Assembly (NCBI RefSeq): GCF_009925085.1
Contig: NZ_JAABNR010000012.1
Span: forward strand, 1-64,000
Direction of reading: 5' to 3'
Source of the DNA: Stagnihabitans tardus
Lineage (GTDB): Bacteria; Pseudomonadota; Alphaproteobacteria; Rhodobacterales; Rhodobacteraceae
Length of the DNA stretch: 64,000 bases
How positions within the stretch are numbered: the first letter of the stretch is position 1; each line of letters starts with the position of its first letter. The translations under genes and the position numbers were made by a program. Below, piece after piece: positions 41,598 through 50,427 of this stretch. The notes beneath the pieces are model-generated. The model did not search any database. It was not told where the DNA came from and worked only from the letters and a program-made list of their open reading frames with translations.

Positions 41598-42550
41598 TGG
41601 GCCAAGAAGCTCGTATCGACGAGGTCTTCGTACTTCACATCCATATGCAGCTTGCCAAGCCCGCCCCAGATCTCGCCGCCCAAGGCGACAAGCTTGCCCG
41701 CCTCACCCTCGGCGCCGCCGGCAAAGAAGGCCGCGTTGCGCTCGGCGCCATAGAACTGGACGCCCGCCGCCGAGGCCGCGAAGTCCTTGGGGTCCGACAG
41801 CCAGCCGCCAACGCCCTTGGCCATGATCTCATAGGCCTTTTCCTGGTTGGCGAGGAGGTATTCATGCGCCTTGACCAGGCCCGCAACCAGGGCCTTCACA
41901 TCCTCGGGCTGGTTCTGGATCGTGTCGCAGCGCAGGGCGATGACATCCACGATCAGGCCGGGGGTCTGATCGGAGCTCACCAGAACCTTGCCGACCTTCT
42001 GCTCCTTGGCCAGCGTCAGATGCGGCTCCCAGGTCACGGCGACCGGGATCTGCCCCGCCATGAAGGCCGCCGCCGCGTCATCCGCCGTCATGTTGACGAT
42101 CTGGACGTCCTTTTCCGTCATCCCGGCCTCTTTCAAGAGGATGTTGAACCAGAACTGGCTGACCGAGCCCTCGTTCATGCCGACCTCTTTGCCCTTGAGG
42201 TCTGCGATGGAGCCCACATCGGCCGGCGCCAGGATCCCGTCGCCGCCATGGCTGTCGTCCAGGGCATAGACCGCCTTGAAGCACATCTCGTCCGAGCGGT
42301 ATTTCATGATCTCGTCGATCGTGGCCGCCGTGCCCTGCAGCTCACCCGAGGCCACGCCCGCCATGGTCAGCGAGGCCTCTTCGATGATCTGCGGATCGAC
42401 CGTCAGCCCGCCCTCTTCGAAATAGCCCAGCTCCTTGGCCAGGAAGATCTCGCCATAGCCGACCCAGGTCGTCATGCCGAGCTTGATCTCGCCCGCCTGC
42501 ACGCCGCTGGCGGCCAGAACCAGAGCCGTCCCCGTCAAAAGTTTCCGCAT
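41594..42550 (-). CDS. ABC transporter substrate-binding protein, NMT1/TauA-like
   Basis: A 318-residue periplasmic protein with a Sec signal (LLTGTALVLAASGVQA, cut near residue 19). The mature start G-E-I-K-L-G-M-T-T-W-V-G-Y-G is typical of the NMT1/ABC-type nitrate-sulfonate-taurine binding family. The ATG at 42550 follows GGGAG. It is the first gene of the operon. The ligand cannot be read from sequence. The downstream Rieske enzyme suggests a compound that needs oxidative demethylation or hydroxylation. Confidence 0.88.
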   Translation of the reverse strand: MRKLLTGTALVLAASGVQAGEIKLGMTTWVGYGEIFLAKELGYFEEGGLTVDPQIIEEASLTMAGVASGELQGTAATIDEIMKYRSDEMCFKAVYALDDSHGGDGILAPADVGSIADLKGKEVGMNEGSVSQFWFNILLKEAGMTEKDVQIVNMTADDAAAAFMAGQIPVAVTWEPHLTLAKEQKVGKVLVSSDQTPGLIVDVIALRCDTIQNQPEDVKALVAGLVKAHEYLLANQEKAYEIMAKGVGGWLSDPKDFAASAAGVQFYGAERNAAFFAGGAEGEAGKLVALGGEIWGGLGKLHMDVKYEDLVDTSFLAQ

Positions 42551-42729
42551 CGCGCGTCTCCCTGTTGTTTTGCCGCAGTGCATCAGGATTCGGGCTATGA
42601 GACAACCAAGGATTTTCTTCGCCCGGCATAGGCCCCGCCTAAGCCCGGCTTTGCTGAAAACTTGGGCAAAGGGGGCGGGGCCGTGCTGGCAAAGGTTGAA
42701 CACGCCCGGCCCCGCGTTACAGTCGAGGG

Positions 42730-43470
42730 ATGGATCTGTTTTCGCTTCATGGAAAGACGGCGCTGGTGACCGGAGCCTCGCGGGGCTTGGGCGCCGCCAT
42801 GGCCTTGGGCCTCGCGCGGGCGGGGGCGGACCTCGTGGTCACCGCCCGCAGCCTTGAGGCGCTGTCGCCCACGGTGGATGCCATCGAGGCCACGGGCCGC
42901 AAGGCCCGGGCGCTGGCGCTCGATCAATCCGCCCCCGACCTTTCGGCGCTGGAGGCTCTGCAGGTCGATATCCTGGTGAACAATGCCGGGGTGGAGGAGG
43001 TCCGTGCTTCGGTCGAGGTGACCGAGGCGCTTTGGGACAAGATCCTCGACACCAACCTCAAGGGCGCTTTCTTTACCACGCAAGCCTTGGCCAAGGGGAT
43101 GCTGGCAAGGGGGAGGGGGTCGGTGATCAATCTCTGTTCCCTGACCTCTTTCGTGGGGGTGCCGACGGCGGTGCCCTATGGGTCTTCGAAATCGGGCCTT
43201 CTGGGCATGACGCGGGCCTTGGCGACCGAATGGGCGGGGCAGGGAGTGCGGGTCAATGCCATAGCGCCCGGCTATTTTCGCACCGACCTGACGGAGGTCT
43301 TTTACCAGGACCAGGCCTGGGCCGACGCCATGCAGGCCAAGATCCCCCAGCGCCGATTTGGCGAGGGTCAGGACCTTGTGGGCGCCGTGGTCTTCCTGGC
43401 CTCTGACGCCTCGGCCTATATCACCGGGCAATGTATCGGCATCGACGGCGGCTATCTGGCTGCGATCTGA
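42730..43470 (+). CDS. SDR-family oxidoreductase, gluconate-5-dehydrogenase-like
   Basis: A 246-residue classical SDR with TGASRGLG at residues 14-21, NNAG at 84-87, Ser in SLTS near 137, and Tyr150/Lys154 (YGSSK). Its closest general resemblance is to gluconate-5-dehydrogenase and other polyol dehydrogenases. It starts 180 bp from the divergent ABC operon. The histidinol-dehydrogenase-like gene follows 7 bp after its stop, so the two enzymes probably oxidise the same diol or polyol in sequence. Confidence 0.87.
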   Translation: MDLFSLHGKTALVTGASRGLGAAMALGLARAGADLVVTARSLEALSPTVDAIEATGRKARALALDQSAPDLSALEALQVDILVNNAGVEEVRASVEVTEALWDKILDTNLKGAFFTTQALAKGMLARGRGSVINLCSLTSFVGVPTAVPYGSSKSGLLGMTRALATEWAGQGVRVNAIAPGYFRTDLTEVFYQDQAWADAMQAKIPQRRFGEGQDLVGAVVFLASDASAYITGQCIGIDGGYLAAI

Positions 43471-43477
43471 GGGAAAA

Positions 43478-44764
43478 ATGGTTCAACGCATCATCTGGGC
43501 CACGCTTGACGCCCAAGGCCGCAAGGCGCTCCTGGCCCGGTCCGAGACCGACCTTTCGGGCTTTTTCGACAAGGTCCGCCCGATCATCGCCGCCGTCAAG
43601 GCCGAGGGCGACGCGGCGCTTCTGCGCTTTGCGCGCGAGATCGACGGGGCGCCGGTCAGCAACCTCATGGCCTCGGAGGCCGAGTTCGACCAGGCCTTCG
43701 CCACGCTGGACCCCGCCCTGACCCAGACCATCGGCAAGGCCATCGAGAATGTCCGCGCCTTCCACGAAGACCAGCGCCCCGGCCCCATGTCGCTGCGCGA
43801 GATCACCCCGGGCGCCTGGGCTGGAGACCGCTTCACCCCAATCCGCTCCGTCGCGCTTTATGTGCCCCGCGGCAAGGGCTCCTTCCCCTCGGTCACCATG
43901 ATGACCTCGGTTCCTGCCGTGCTGGCGGGGGTCAAGGATATCGCGATCTTCACGCCGCCCACGCCCGATGGCGGGGTCGATGCGGCGACCCTGGTGGCGG
44001 CGCGGCTGGCGGGGGTCGCCAAGGTCTACAAATGCGGCGGGGCGCAGGCGGTGGCGGCGGCGGCCTATGGCACCGAGACGATCTCCAAGGCATTGAAGAT
44101 CGTTGGCCCCGGCTCTCCCTGGGTCGTGGCGGCCAAGAGGCTCCTTTCGGATCAGATCGACACCGGCCTGCCTGCGGGGCCGTCCGAATGCATCATCTTC
44201 GCCGATGGCACGCTCCCGGGCCGCCTTGCCGCGCTGGACCTGCTGATCGAGGCCGAACACGGCCCCGACAGTTCCGCCTGGCTGGTCACCCATTCGCCCC
44301 AGACCGCGCAAGAGGCCGAAGCCGCGCTCCCCGCCCTGATCGAGGCCTTGCCCGAACCCCGCCGCAGCTTCGTCACCCAGGTCCTGAACGGGCGCGGCGG
44401 CATCCTTCTGACGCCCGACCTTGCCACATCTTACGCCTTCATCAACGACTATGCGCCCGAACACCTCGAGATCCTCTCCGCCAGCCCCTTCGACCACCTG
44501 GGCGAGATCACCGAAGCCGCCGAGATCCTTCTGGGCGCCCATACCCCGGTGACCCTGGCCAACTTCTGCCTCGGCCCCAACAACGTCCTGCCCACAAGCG
44601 GAGGCGCCCGGACCCATGGGCCCCTGTCGGTGACCGATTTCCTGAAGCGCACCTCGGTGGGCTATGTCACGGCCAAGGGCTGGCCCAACCTCGCCCCCAT
44701 GGCCGAGGCGCTCGCGGACTACGAAGGCTTCCCCTCCCATGCGAGAGCCGTCCGCGACCGCTAG
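43478..44764 (+). CDS. Histidinol dehydrogenase-family enzyme, likely not HisD (sulfopropanediol dehydrogenase HpsN-like)
   Basis: A 428-residue NAD-dependent dehydrogenase of the HisD fold. The catalytic pair Glu328-His329 (APEHLEI) is kept. Three positions differ from true HisD: Glu258 in LLIEAEH where HisD has the zinc-ligand Gln, Asn362 in LANFCLG where HisD has the zinc-ligand Asp, and Asn369 in GPNNVLP where HisD has the His that holds the imidazole. These changes argue against histidinol as substrate. With the adjacent SDR gene a 2,3-dihydroxypropanesulfonate (DHPS) or similar diol route is likely. No other his gene is near. Confidence 0.85.
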   Translation: MVQRIIWATLDAQGRKALLARSETDLSGFFDKVRPIIAAVKAEGDAALLRFAREIDGAPVSNLMASEAEFDQAFATLDPALTQTIGKAIENVRAFHEDQRPGPMSLREITPGAWAGDRFTPIRSVALYVPRGKGSFPSVTMMTSVPAVLAGVKDIAIFTPPTPDGGVDAATLVAARLAGVAKVYKCGGAQAVAAAAYGTETISKALKIVGPGSPWVVAAKRLLSDQIDTGLPAGPSECIIFADGTLPGRLAALDLLIEAEHGPDSSAWLVTHSPQTAQEAEAALPALIEALPEPRRSFVTQVLNGRGGILLTPDLATSYAFINDYAPEHLEILSASPFDHLGEITEAAEILLGAHTPVTLANFCLGPNNVLPTSGGARTHGPLSVTDFLKRTSVGYVTAKGWPNLAPMAEALADYEGFPSHARAVRDR

Positions 44765-44839
44765 CGGCCCAAGTTCCGCCATAGTCCTGCCCCAGGCCCC
44801 TGCCACATCCTTCCTGTTCATCGCAGGAGGACCCCGACC

Positions 44840-47800
44840 ATGGCCGCAGCGCCCACCGATGCCCAAGGCTTCCTGATCGACCCCTCCAGCCCGGCCTCGG
44901 GCCTGATCGGCACGACGATCGGCGGCCTTGCGGTCTGGAGCGCGGTGCAGACCGCAAGCCACCTGACCCGGCCCTGGGGCTCCTGGGCGGTGACCGGCAC
45001 TGACCTGGTCGTCAGCTATTCCTTCGGCGAGACCGCGACCCTGCCCGCAGGCTACGAGGCCTTTGCCTCGGACATGGCCAAGGCGGGCGCGCGGCTGGCC
45101 ATGTCGCTTTATGCCGAGGTCAGCGGCCTGACCTTCACCGAGACCACCGGGGCGGCCGATATCACCTATATGTTCGGTGTGGGCTCGACCAATGGCGGCG
45201 GCTGGGCGCATTACCCTTCGAACGGCGGGGGCTATGTGCAGGTGGGCCATGTCTCATGGGAGGCCGACATGGGCCCCGGGACCTATGCGCTGAACCTGCT
45301 TTTGCACGAGTTGGGCCATGGGCTCGGTCTGGCGCATCCCGGAGAATACAACGGCGATTCAGCGGTTTACGCGGATGCCGACCATTACAACGACTCCGGC
45401 CAATACACCAACATGTCCTATTGGTCCGAGACCTATACCGGGGCGGAGTTCGGTGGGCTCGCCACGCTCGGCCTGCATGACATCCTGGCCATCCAGCAGG
45501 AATACGGGATCAACTGGGCGACGCGGGCGGGCGACACGACCTATGGCTTCAACGCCACGGCGGGGGCGAACTACGACCTGGGCCCCGATGCGGCCATGGG
45601 CTTTTGCATCTGGGACGGCGGCGGGCGCGACCGGCTGGACTTCTCCCAGGCCCAGGCCGGGGTCGTCATGGACCTACGGCAGGGGGCTTTCTCCTCCTCG
45701 GGGGCGGGGGTCTGGAATGTCTCGGTCGCCTATGGCGCGGTGATCGAGGAGGCGATTGCGGGGGCGGGCGATGACAAGCTCAGAGGCAACGATGCGGCCA
45801 ACCGGCTGGTGGGCGGTGCGGGGGCTGACCTGATCCTGGGCGGGGTCGAGAGCTCGACCGCCTGGGCCGACCCGCGCGCCTTTCAGGGCGTGGCGCTGAA
45901 CGAAGACCCCTTGGTGCGCGGCCAATACCTGATCCGCCAGGGCGTCACGGCCTTTTCCGGCGCGGCTTTCACCTTCGAGATGATGGTCGACCTGACCCGC
46001 GTCGCCGCTTCGGCGGTGGAGTTCCTGTCCTACAACAAGTCCGGCAATGACAACCAGGTCTTGCTGGAGGGCACAAACGACGGTTTCCTCAAGCTGACCA
46101 TTGCCAACAAGGCGGCCTATGTCACGGATTTCGCGACGGAAAACCTGGCCGATGGTCAGGCGCATCGCCTGTCGCTGACCTGGGACAAGGCCACGGGGAC
46201 GGTGGCGCTTTATGTCGATGGGGTGCAGGTCCATGGCGGCATCTACACCGCTGCCATCGGTGCCAACATCGCCTCGGGCGGGACCCTGGTGATCGGCCAG
46301 GAGCAGGACAGTCCGGGCGGAGGCTTTGACTCCACCCAGGTCTTGCAAGGCGTCGTGGGCGATATCCGTCTCTTCACCGACCTCCGCACCGGCGCCGAGA
46401 TCGCCTCGGGCGCCTTTGGCACGGTCACCGACCCGGCGCTGGCCCACAACTGGCAGGGCGTTACCGATGTGGCGGCAGGCGCCGACCTGACGCTGTCGGG
46501 CGGCAGGCTGGTGACGGTGGACCGCAGCACCCCGGCGGTTGCCGATGCCGATACGCTGATCGGCGGCATGGGCAATGACACGCTGCAAGGCGGTGTCGGC
46601 GATGATGTGCTCGACGGCCAGGGCAGCGCACCCATGGGCTTTGCGCCGGTCCTTGGACTGAACTTGAACGCGGGGACCGAGACGGGGCAGTATCTGGCGG
46701 CCCAAGCCTATATGGGCCTCGGCGGCGCGGTCCCGGTCTTTACGCTGGAGATGGCGGTGCGGGTGACGCGGCTTCCGGGCTCGGAGGTCGATTTCTTCTC
46801 CTATGCCAACAACCAGACCTCGAATGCCCTGACGCTTGCGGCCAAGAACGGCGGCCATGTCGAGCTGACCTTCCGGGGCGGGGTCTTTGATACGGGGGTG
46901 GCTTCGACCGTGTTGACCGATGGGCAGGCGCATCGCATCGCGCTGGTCTGGGACGGGCGGGCGGCCTCGGCGGGCTTCGTGCTGTATATCGATGGGGTCG
47001 AGGCGGCGCGCGGGGTCCATCAATACCAGACCTATTCGCTGAACACCGGGGGCACGCTGATCTTCGGCCAAGAGCAGGATTCCATCGGTGGCGGCTTCCA
47101 GGCGGGGCAGATCCTGCCCGGCGTGGTCGGCGATATCCGGGTCTTCAACACCGCCCTCAGCGCGTCCGAGATCGCTTCGGGCGGGGGCGCGGGGCTGGTC
47201 AGCCATTGGCAGGGCCCCACGATGGCGGATGCCCAGGGCGGGGCGGGCCTGACGATCACGGGCGCGCCTGCGGTGGCGGGTCTTGGCGATTGGGACGACG
47301 ACCTGCTGATCGGAGGGCTCGGTTCCGACCGGCTGAGCGGAGGTCTTGGCTCCGACGACCTGCAAGGCGGGCTCGGGCGCGACAGCCTGGTGGGCGGCGC
47401 GGGAAGCGACAGTCTGGACGGGGGCGTGGGGCTGGATTGGGCGGGCTACGGGGCCTCTACGGCCGGGGTCCGGATCGACCTGAGGACCGGGCAGGGCGCG
47501 GGCGGCGATGCCGAGGGAGATCGGCTGATCGGCATCGAGAACCTGACCGGCTCGGGCCGGGACGATGTGCTGACCGGCAATGCCGCAGCCAACCGGCTGG
47601 TGGGCGGGGCCGGGGCGGACCTTTTGGACGGGATGGCGGGGAACGACACGCTGACAGGAGGCGCAGGGGCGGACGAGTTCCGCTTTGGCCTGCGGAACTT
47701 CGGTCAGGACCGGGTGACGGATTTCACCGATGGGATGGACCGCCTGGGCTTTCTGGGCTCGCTCGGGGGCTTTGGTGCCTTCACCGTGACGGGGAATGAC

Positions 47801-47896
47801 ACGGGGCGGGTCGTGCTGGCCTGGGGCGGGCAGTCGGTCACGCTCCTGGGCGCCGCGCCCATTCACCTGGACGCGGCGGACCTGTTCTTCTTCTAG
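44840..47896 (+). CDS. Serralysin-type M10 metalloprotease with two LamG-like domains and RTX repeats
   Basis: 1018 residues from ATG 44840 after GCAGGAGG. The N-terminal protease domain (about 30-230) has HELGHGLGLAHP at residues 156-167 (three zinc His residues) and the Met-turn NMSYW at 191-195. RTX repeats begin near 310. Two concanavalin/LamG-like domains of ~190 residues (about 345-560 and 605-800) follow, each with DGQAHR and VVGDIR landmarks. More RTX blocks lie between and after them, to a hydrophobic end (LDAADLFFF). There is no Sec signal, so type I secretion is expected. The LamG insertions suggest binding to a glycan or matrix. Confidence 0.87.
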   Translation: MAAAPTDAQGFLIDPSSPASGLIGTTIGGLAVWSAVQTASHLTRPWGSWAVTGTDLVVSYSFGETATLPAGYEAFASDMAKAGARLAMSLYAEVSGLTFTETTGAADITYMFGVGSTNGGGWAHYPSNGGGYVQVGHVSWEADMGPGTYALNLLLHELGHGLGLAHPGEYNGDSAVYADADHYNDSGQYTNMSYWSETYTGAEFGGLATLGLHDILAIQQEYGINWATRAGDTTYGFNATAGANYDLGPDAAMGFCIWDGGGRDRLDFSQAQAGVVMDLRQGAFSSSGAGVWNVSVAYGAVIEEAIAGAGDDKLRGNDAANRLVGGAGADLILGGVESSTAWADPRAFQGVALNEDPLVRGQYLIRQGVTAFSGAAFTFEMMVDLTRVAASAVEFLSYNKSGNDNQVLLEGTNDGFLKLTIANKAAYVTDFATENLADGQAHRLSLTWDKATGTVALYVDGVQVHGGIYTAAIGANIASGGTLVIGQEQDSPGGGFDSTQVLQGVVGDIRLFTDLRTGAEIASGAFGTVTDPALAHNWQGVTDVAAGADLTLSGGRLVTVDRSTPAVADADTLIGGMGNDTLQGGVGDDVLDGQGSAPMGFAPVLGLNLNAGTETGQYLAAQAYMGLGGAVPVFTLEMAVRVTRLPGSEVDFFSYANNQTSNALTLAAKNGGHVELTFRGGVFDTGVASTVLTDGQAHRIALVWDGRAASAGFVLYIDGVEAARGVHQYQTYSLNTGGTLIFGQEQDSIGGGFQAGQILPGVVGDIRVFNTALSASEIASGGGAGLVSHWQGPTMADAQGGAGLTITGAPAVAGLGDWDDDLLIGGLGSDRLSGGLGSDDLQGGLGRDSLVGGAGSDSLDGGVGLDWAGYGASTAGVRIDLRTGQGAGGDAEGDRLIGIENLTGSGRDDVLTGNAAANRLVGGAGADLLDGMAGNDTLTGGAGADEFRFGLRNFGQDRVTDFTDGMDRLGFLGSLGGFGAFTVTGNDTGRVVLAWGGQSVTLLGAAPIHLDAADLFFF

Positions 47897-47954
47897 CGCA
47901 GATCGGCCGGGAGCAGCGCCAAGCCTTTAGCGCAGATCGGCGGGCAAAAGCGCC
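47894..47954. repeat. Diverged 34-bp-period direct repeat at the ALDH 3' end
   Basis: TAGCGCAGATCGG occurs at 47894-47906 and again at 47928-47940. About 22 of 27 bases match over the longer stretch. The second copy is the real end of the aldehyde dehydrogenase (LLPADLR, stop). The first, past the stop, still reads LLPADLR in another frame and carries the protease stop codon. It looks like an old partial duplication of the gene end. Confidence 0.6.
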
Positions 47955-49432
47955 TCGGGCAGGTTCTGATAGGCCACCGGACGCAGCCAGCGGCGGATCG
48001 ACATGGTGCCGACCGAGGTCGCGCCGAAGTTGGTCGAGGCCGGGTAGGGCCCGCCATGGACCTGGGCATCCACCACTTCAACGCCAGTGGGGAAGCCATT
48101 GGCCAGGATCCGCCCCGCCTTGCGTTCGAGGATCGGCATCAGGGCCTGGGCCTGGGCCGTGTCGGCCTCGTCCAGGTGCAGGGTGCAGGTCAGCTGGCCT
48201 TGCAGGGAGAGCGCGACTTCGGTCATCTGCGCGGCGTCACGGACCCGGACGATCAGACCCAGGGGGCCGAAGACCTCTTCGGCCAGGACATGGTTGCCCA
48301 GCCAGTCATCGCCCGAGACCTCAAACAGGTAAGGCGTCGCATTGCGCAGGTCGCAGACCGAGGTCAGCACGGCCTGGACCCCGGTTTGCGCCGCCACACG
48401 GTCGCGGCCATCGCGATAGGCCTTGGCGATGCCATCGGTCAGCATGGTCTGCGGGCCGATAGCGCCGACAGCCTCTTTCGCCGTGGCGATGAAGGCCTGG
48501 GCCTCGGCGCCGTCGATCACGACGGCAATCCCCGGATTGGTGCAGAACTGCCCCGCACCCATGGTCAGCGAGCCCGCCCAGCCCTTGGCCAGGGCCTCGC
48601 CGCGTGCGGCGACGGCATGGGGCAGGAGGAACATCGGGTTCACGCTGCCCAGCTCGCCGAAGAAGGGGATGGGTTCCGGCCGGCGGGCGCAGAGGTCGAA
48701 GAGCGCGCGGCCTCCGCCGAGCGAGCCCGTGAAGCCCACGGCCTTGATCAGCGGGTGTTGCACGAGGGATTCCCCCACGTCGCGCTTGCCGCCCTGGACC
48801 AGCGAGAAGACGCCCGGGTGCAGGCCAAGCGCCTTGATGGCGGCGTCCACGGCCTGGGCCACGATCTCTCCCGTTCCCGGGTGGGCCGAGTGACCTTTGA
48901 CGACGACGGGGCAGCCAGCCGCCAGCGCCGAGGCGGTGTCGCCGCCGGCAGTCGAGAAGGCCAAGGGGAAGTTCGAGGCGCCGAAGACCGCGACCGGGCC
49001 AATCGGGCGCTGGACGAGCTTGATGTCGGGGCGCGGCGCGGGCTTGCGGTCGGGCAGGGCCGCGTCATGGCGGCGGTCGAGATAGGCGCCGTCGCGGATA
49101 TGTTGCGCGAAAAGGCGCAGCTGGCCGGTGGTGCGACCACGTTCGCCCTCGAGCCGGGCGGCGGGCAGGCCGGTTTCCGAGGTGCCGATGGCGGTGATCT
49201 CGGGGCCACGGGCCTCGATCTCGTCGGCGATTTTCTCGAGGAAAGCGGCGCGTTCTTCGCGGGTCAGGGCCGAAAAGGAGGGGAAGGCGGCCTCGGCGGC
49301 CTTCACGGCCGTATCGACATGGGCGGGGGTGCCGACCGCGAAGGGCAGGGCCTCACCCGTGGCGGGGGAGGAGAGGAAGGTGGCTTCTCCGGCCACCCAT
49401 TGGCCGGCGATGAGATGTTTGCCTGTCAGCAT
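47927..49432 (-). CDS. Aldehyde dehydrogenase, 2-oxoglutarate semialdehyde dehydrogenase type
   Basis: A 501-residue NAD(P)-dependent ALDH. The catalytic Cys is in GQFCTNPG (near residue 296), Glu in FFGELGSVNP (near 258), and the cofactor stretch is ASNFPLAFSTAGGDTASAL. The sequence pattern is that of ketoglutarate-semialdehyde dehydrogenases of the oxidative pentose and hydroxyproline routes. Placed with arabinonate dehydratase and the sugar dehydrogenase, it would make 2-oxoglutarate in the last step. Copy B of the dispersed element lies just upstream of its start. Its 3' end is partly duplicated. Confidence 0.88.
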   Translation of the reverse strand: MLTGKHLIAGQWVAGEATFLSSPATGEALPFAVGTPAHVDTAVKAAEAAFPSFSALTREERAAFLEKIADEIEARGPEITAIGTSETGLPAARLEGERGRTTGQLRLFAQHIRDGAYLDRRHDAALPDRKPAPRPDIKLVQRPIGPVAVFGASNFPLAFSTAGGDTASALAAGCPVVVKGHSAHPGTGEIVAQAVDAAIKALGLHPGVFSLVQGGKRDVGESLVQHPLIKAVGFTGSLGGGRALFDLCARRPEPIPFFGELGSVNPMFLLPHAVAARGEALAKGWAGSLTMGAGQFCTNPGIAVVIDGAEAQAFIATAKEAVGAIGPQTMLTDGIAKAYRDGRDRVAAQTGVQAVLTSVCDLRNATPYLFEVSGDDWLGNHVLAEEVFGPLGLIVRVRDAAQMTEVALSLQGQLTCTLHLDEADTAQAQALMPILERKAGRILANGFPTGVEVVDAQVHGGPYPASTNFGATSVGTMSIRRWLRPVAYQNLPEALLPADLR

Positions 49433-49456
49433 GATGCGTTCCTTTGGCGGAGAGGT

Positions 49457-49509
49457 CCCGGGGGTTTCACACCCCCGGACCCCCGTGGGATATTTATGAA
49501 AAGATGAAA
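49457..49509 (+). repeat. Dispersed intergenic element, copy B
   Basis: Hairpin arms CCGGGGGT (49458-49465) and ACCCCCGG (49471-49478) with loop TTCAC. A third arm ACCCCCGT follows at once, then the tail GGGATATTTATGAAAAGATG. It lies between the ALDH start and the stop of the sugar dehydrogenase, and runs against the direction of those genes. Confidence 0.75.
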
Positions 49510-50427
49510 TCAGAAGTGGAAGTCTTCAACTGCGACACGTTCGCCGAGCGTCAGGGCGTCGGCGACATGGGTCATGGGGGAGAGGTCGACTTCGGAGCTT
49601 CCGGTCTTCACCAGCTGGGCCATGCGGGCGTAAAGGGCGGGGTATTCGCCCATGATCGTGTTCTCGCCGCCCGAGGGTTTGCCGTTCAGTTCCAGGACAT
49701 TGCCGCCCATGCGAAGGGCGAGGTGACCTTGGGAGGTTTGCACCTCGATGTCCCAGGTCTGAGGGCCTTCCTGGCGCCAGTCGAAATCGGCGGTGACGTT
49801 TCCGCTGAAGGTCAGCTGGGCGGCGATGGGGGTCTGGCGGTTGGCGGGGAACTCGAGCCGCGCCTTTTTCAGATGGACGGGCGCGGGGAGGATCTCGGTC
49901 AGGATCGAGAGCGCGTTGATGCCGGGGTCGAAGACGCCCATGCCGCCGGGCTCAAAGACCCAGTCCTGGCCGGGGTGCCATTTGCGGACATCCTCGCGCC
50001 AGGTGATATGGGCCACTTGCACGGCCTTGTCTTTCAGCCAGGCCTTGGCGGGGGCGACGGCATGGGCCATGCGGGAATGCCAGGTGGCGTAAAGGGTCAG
50101 GCCTTTCGACTTGGCCAGGGCCTCGAGCGCGTGGACTTCCGACAGGGTCGCGCCGGGGGGCTTTTCCAGCATGACATGGCGGCCGGCCAGAAGGGCGGCC
50201 TCGGCATAGTCATAGCGGGGCGCGGGGGGCATGCAGAGCGAGACCACCGTCACATCGGGGCGGCTCTCCAGGAAGGTGGCGAAGTCGGTGAAGGCGGGGA
50301 CGCCCTCGACCGATCCCTTGCGGGAGACGGTGGCGGCAAGGGTGAAATCGGGGGAGGCCTTCAGCGCGGGGACATGCTGGTCCAGCGCGATCTTGCCGAT
50401 GCCAACGAGGGCGACGTTCAGGGACAT
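49510..50427 (-). CDS. Gfo/Idh/MocA dehydrogenase: L-arabinose/D-galactose 1-dehydrogenase
   Basis: A 305-residue NAD(P)-dependent enzyme. The Rossmann part begins VALVGIGKIALDQHVPAL. The EKPPG motif near residue 88 carries the catalytic Lys. KWHPGQDWVFEPGG and GVFDPGINALS near 155-180 closely match L-arabinose 1-dehydrogenase of Azospirillum as I recall it. It would oxidise L-arabinose or D-galactose to the lactone. ATG 50427 has GGAG 6 bases upstream. A further ATG lies 12 bp before. No lactonase gene is in the window. Confidence 0.88.
   Translation of the reverse strand: MSLNVALVGIGKIALDQHVPALKASPDFTLAATVSRKGSVEGVPAFTDFATFLESRPDVTVVSLCMPPAPRYDYAEAALLAGRHVMLEKPPGATLSEVHALEALAKSKGLTLYATWHSRMAHAVAPAKAWLKDKAVQVAHITWREDVRKWHPGQDWVFEPGGMGVFDPGINALSILTEILPAPVHLKKARLEFPANRQTPIAAQLTFSGNVTADFDWRQEGPQTWDIEVQTSQGHLALRMGGNVLELNGKPSGGENTIMGEYPALYARMAQLVKTGSSEVDLSPMTHVADALTLGERVAVEDFHF

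Noticed and set aside
43478-44764. Calling the gene hisD
   Set aside because: Three key positions differ from HisD, and there are no histidine genes nearby.
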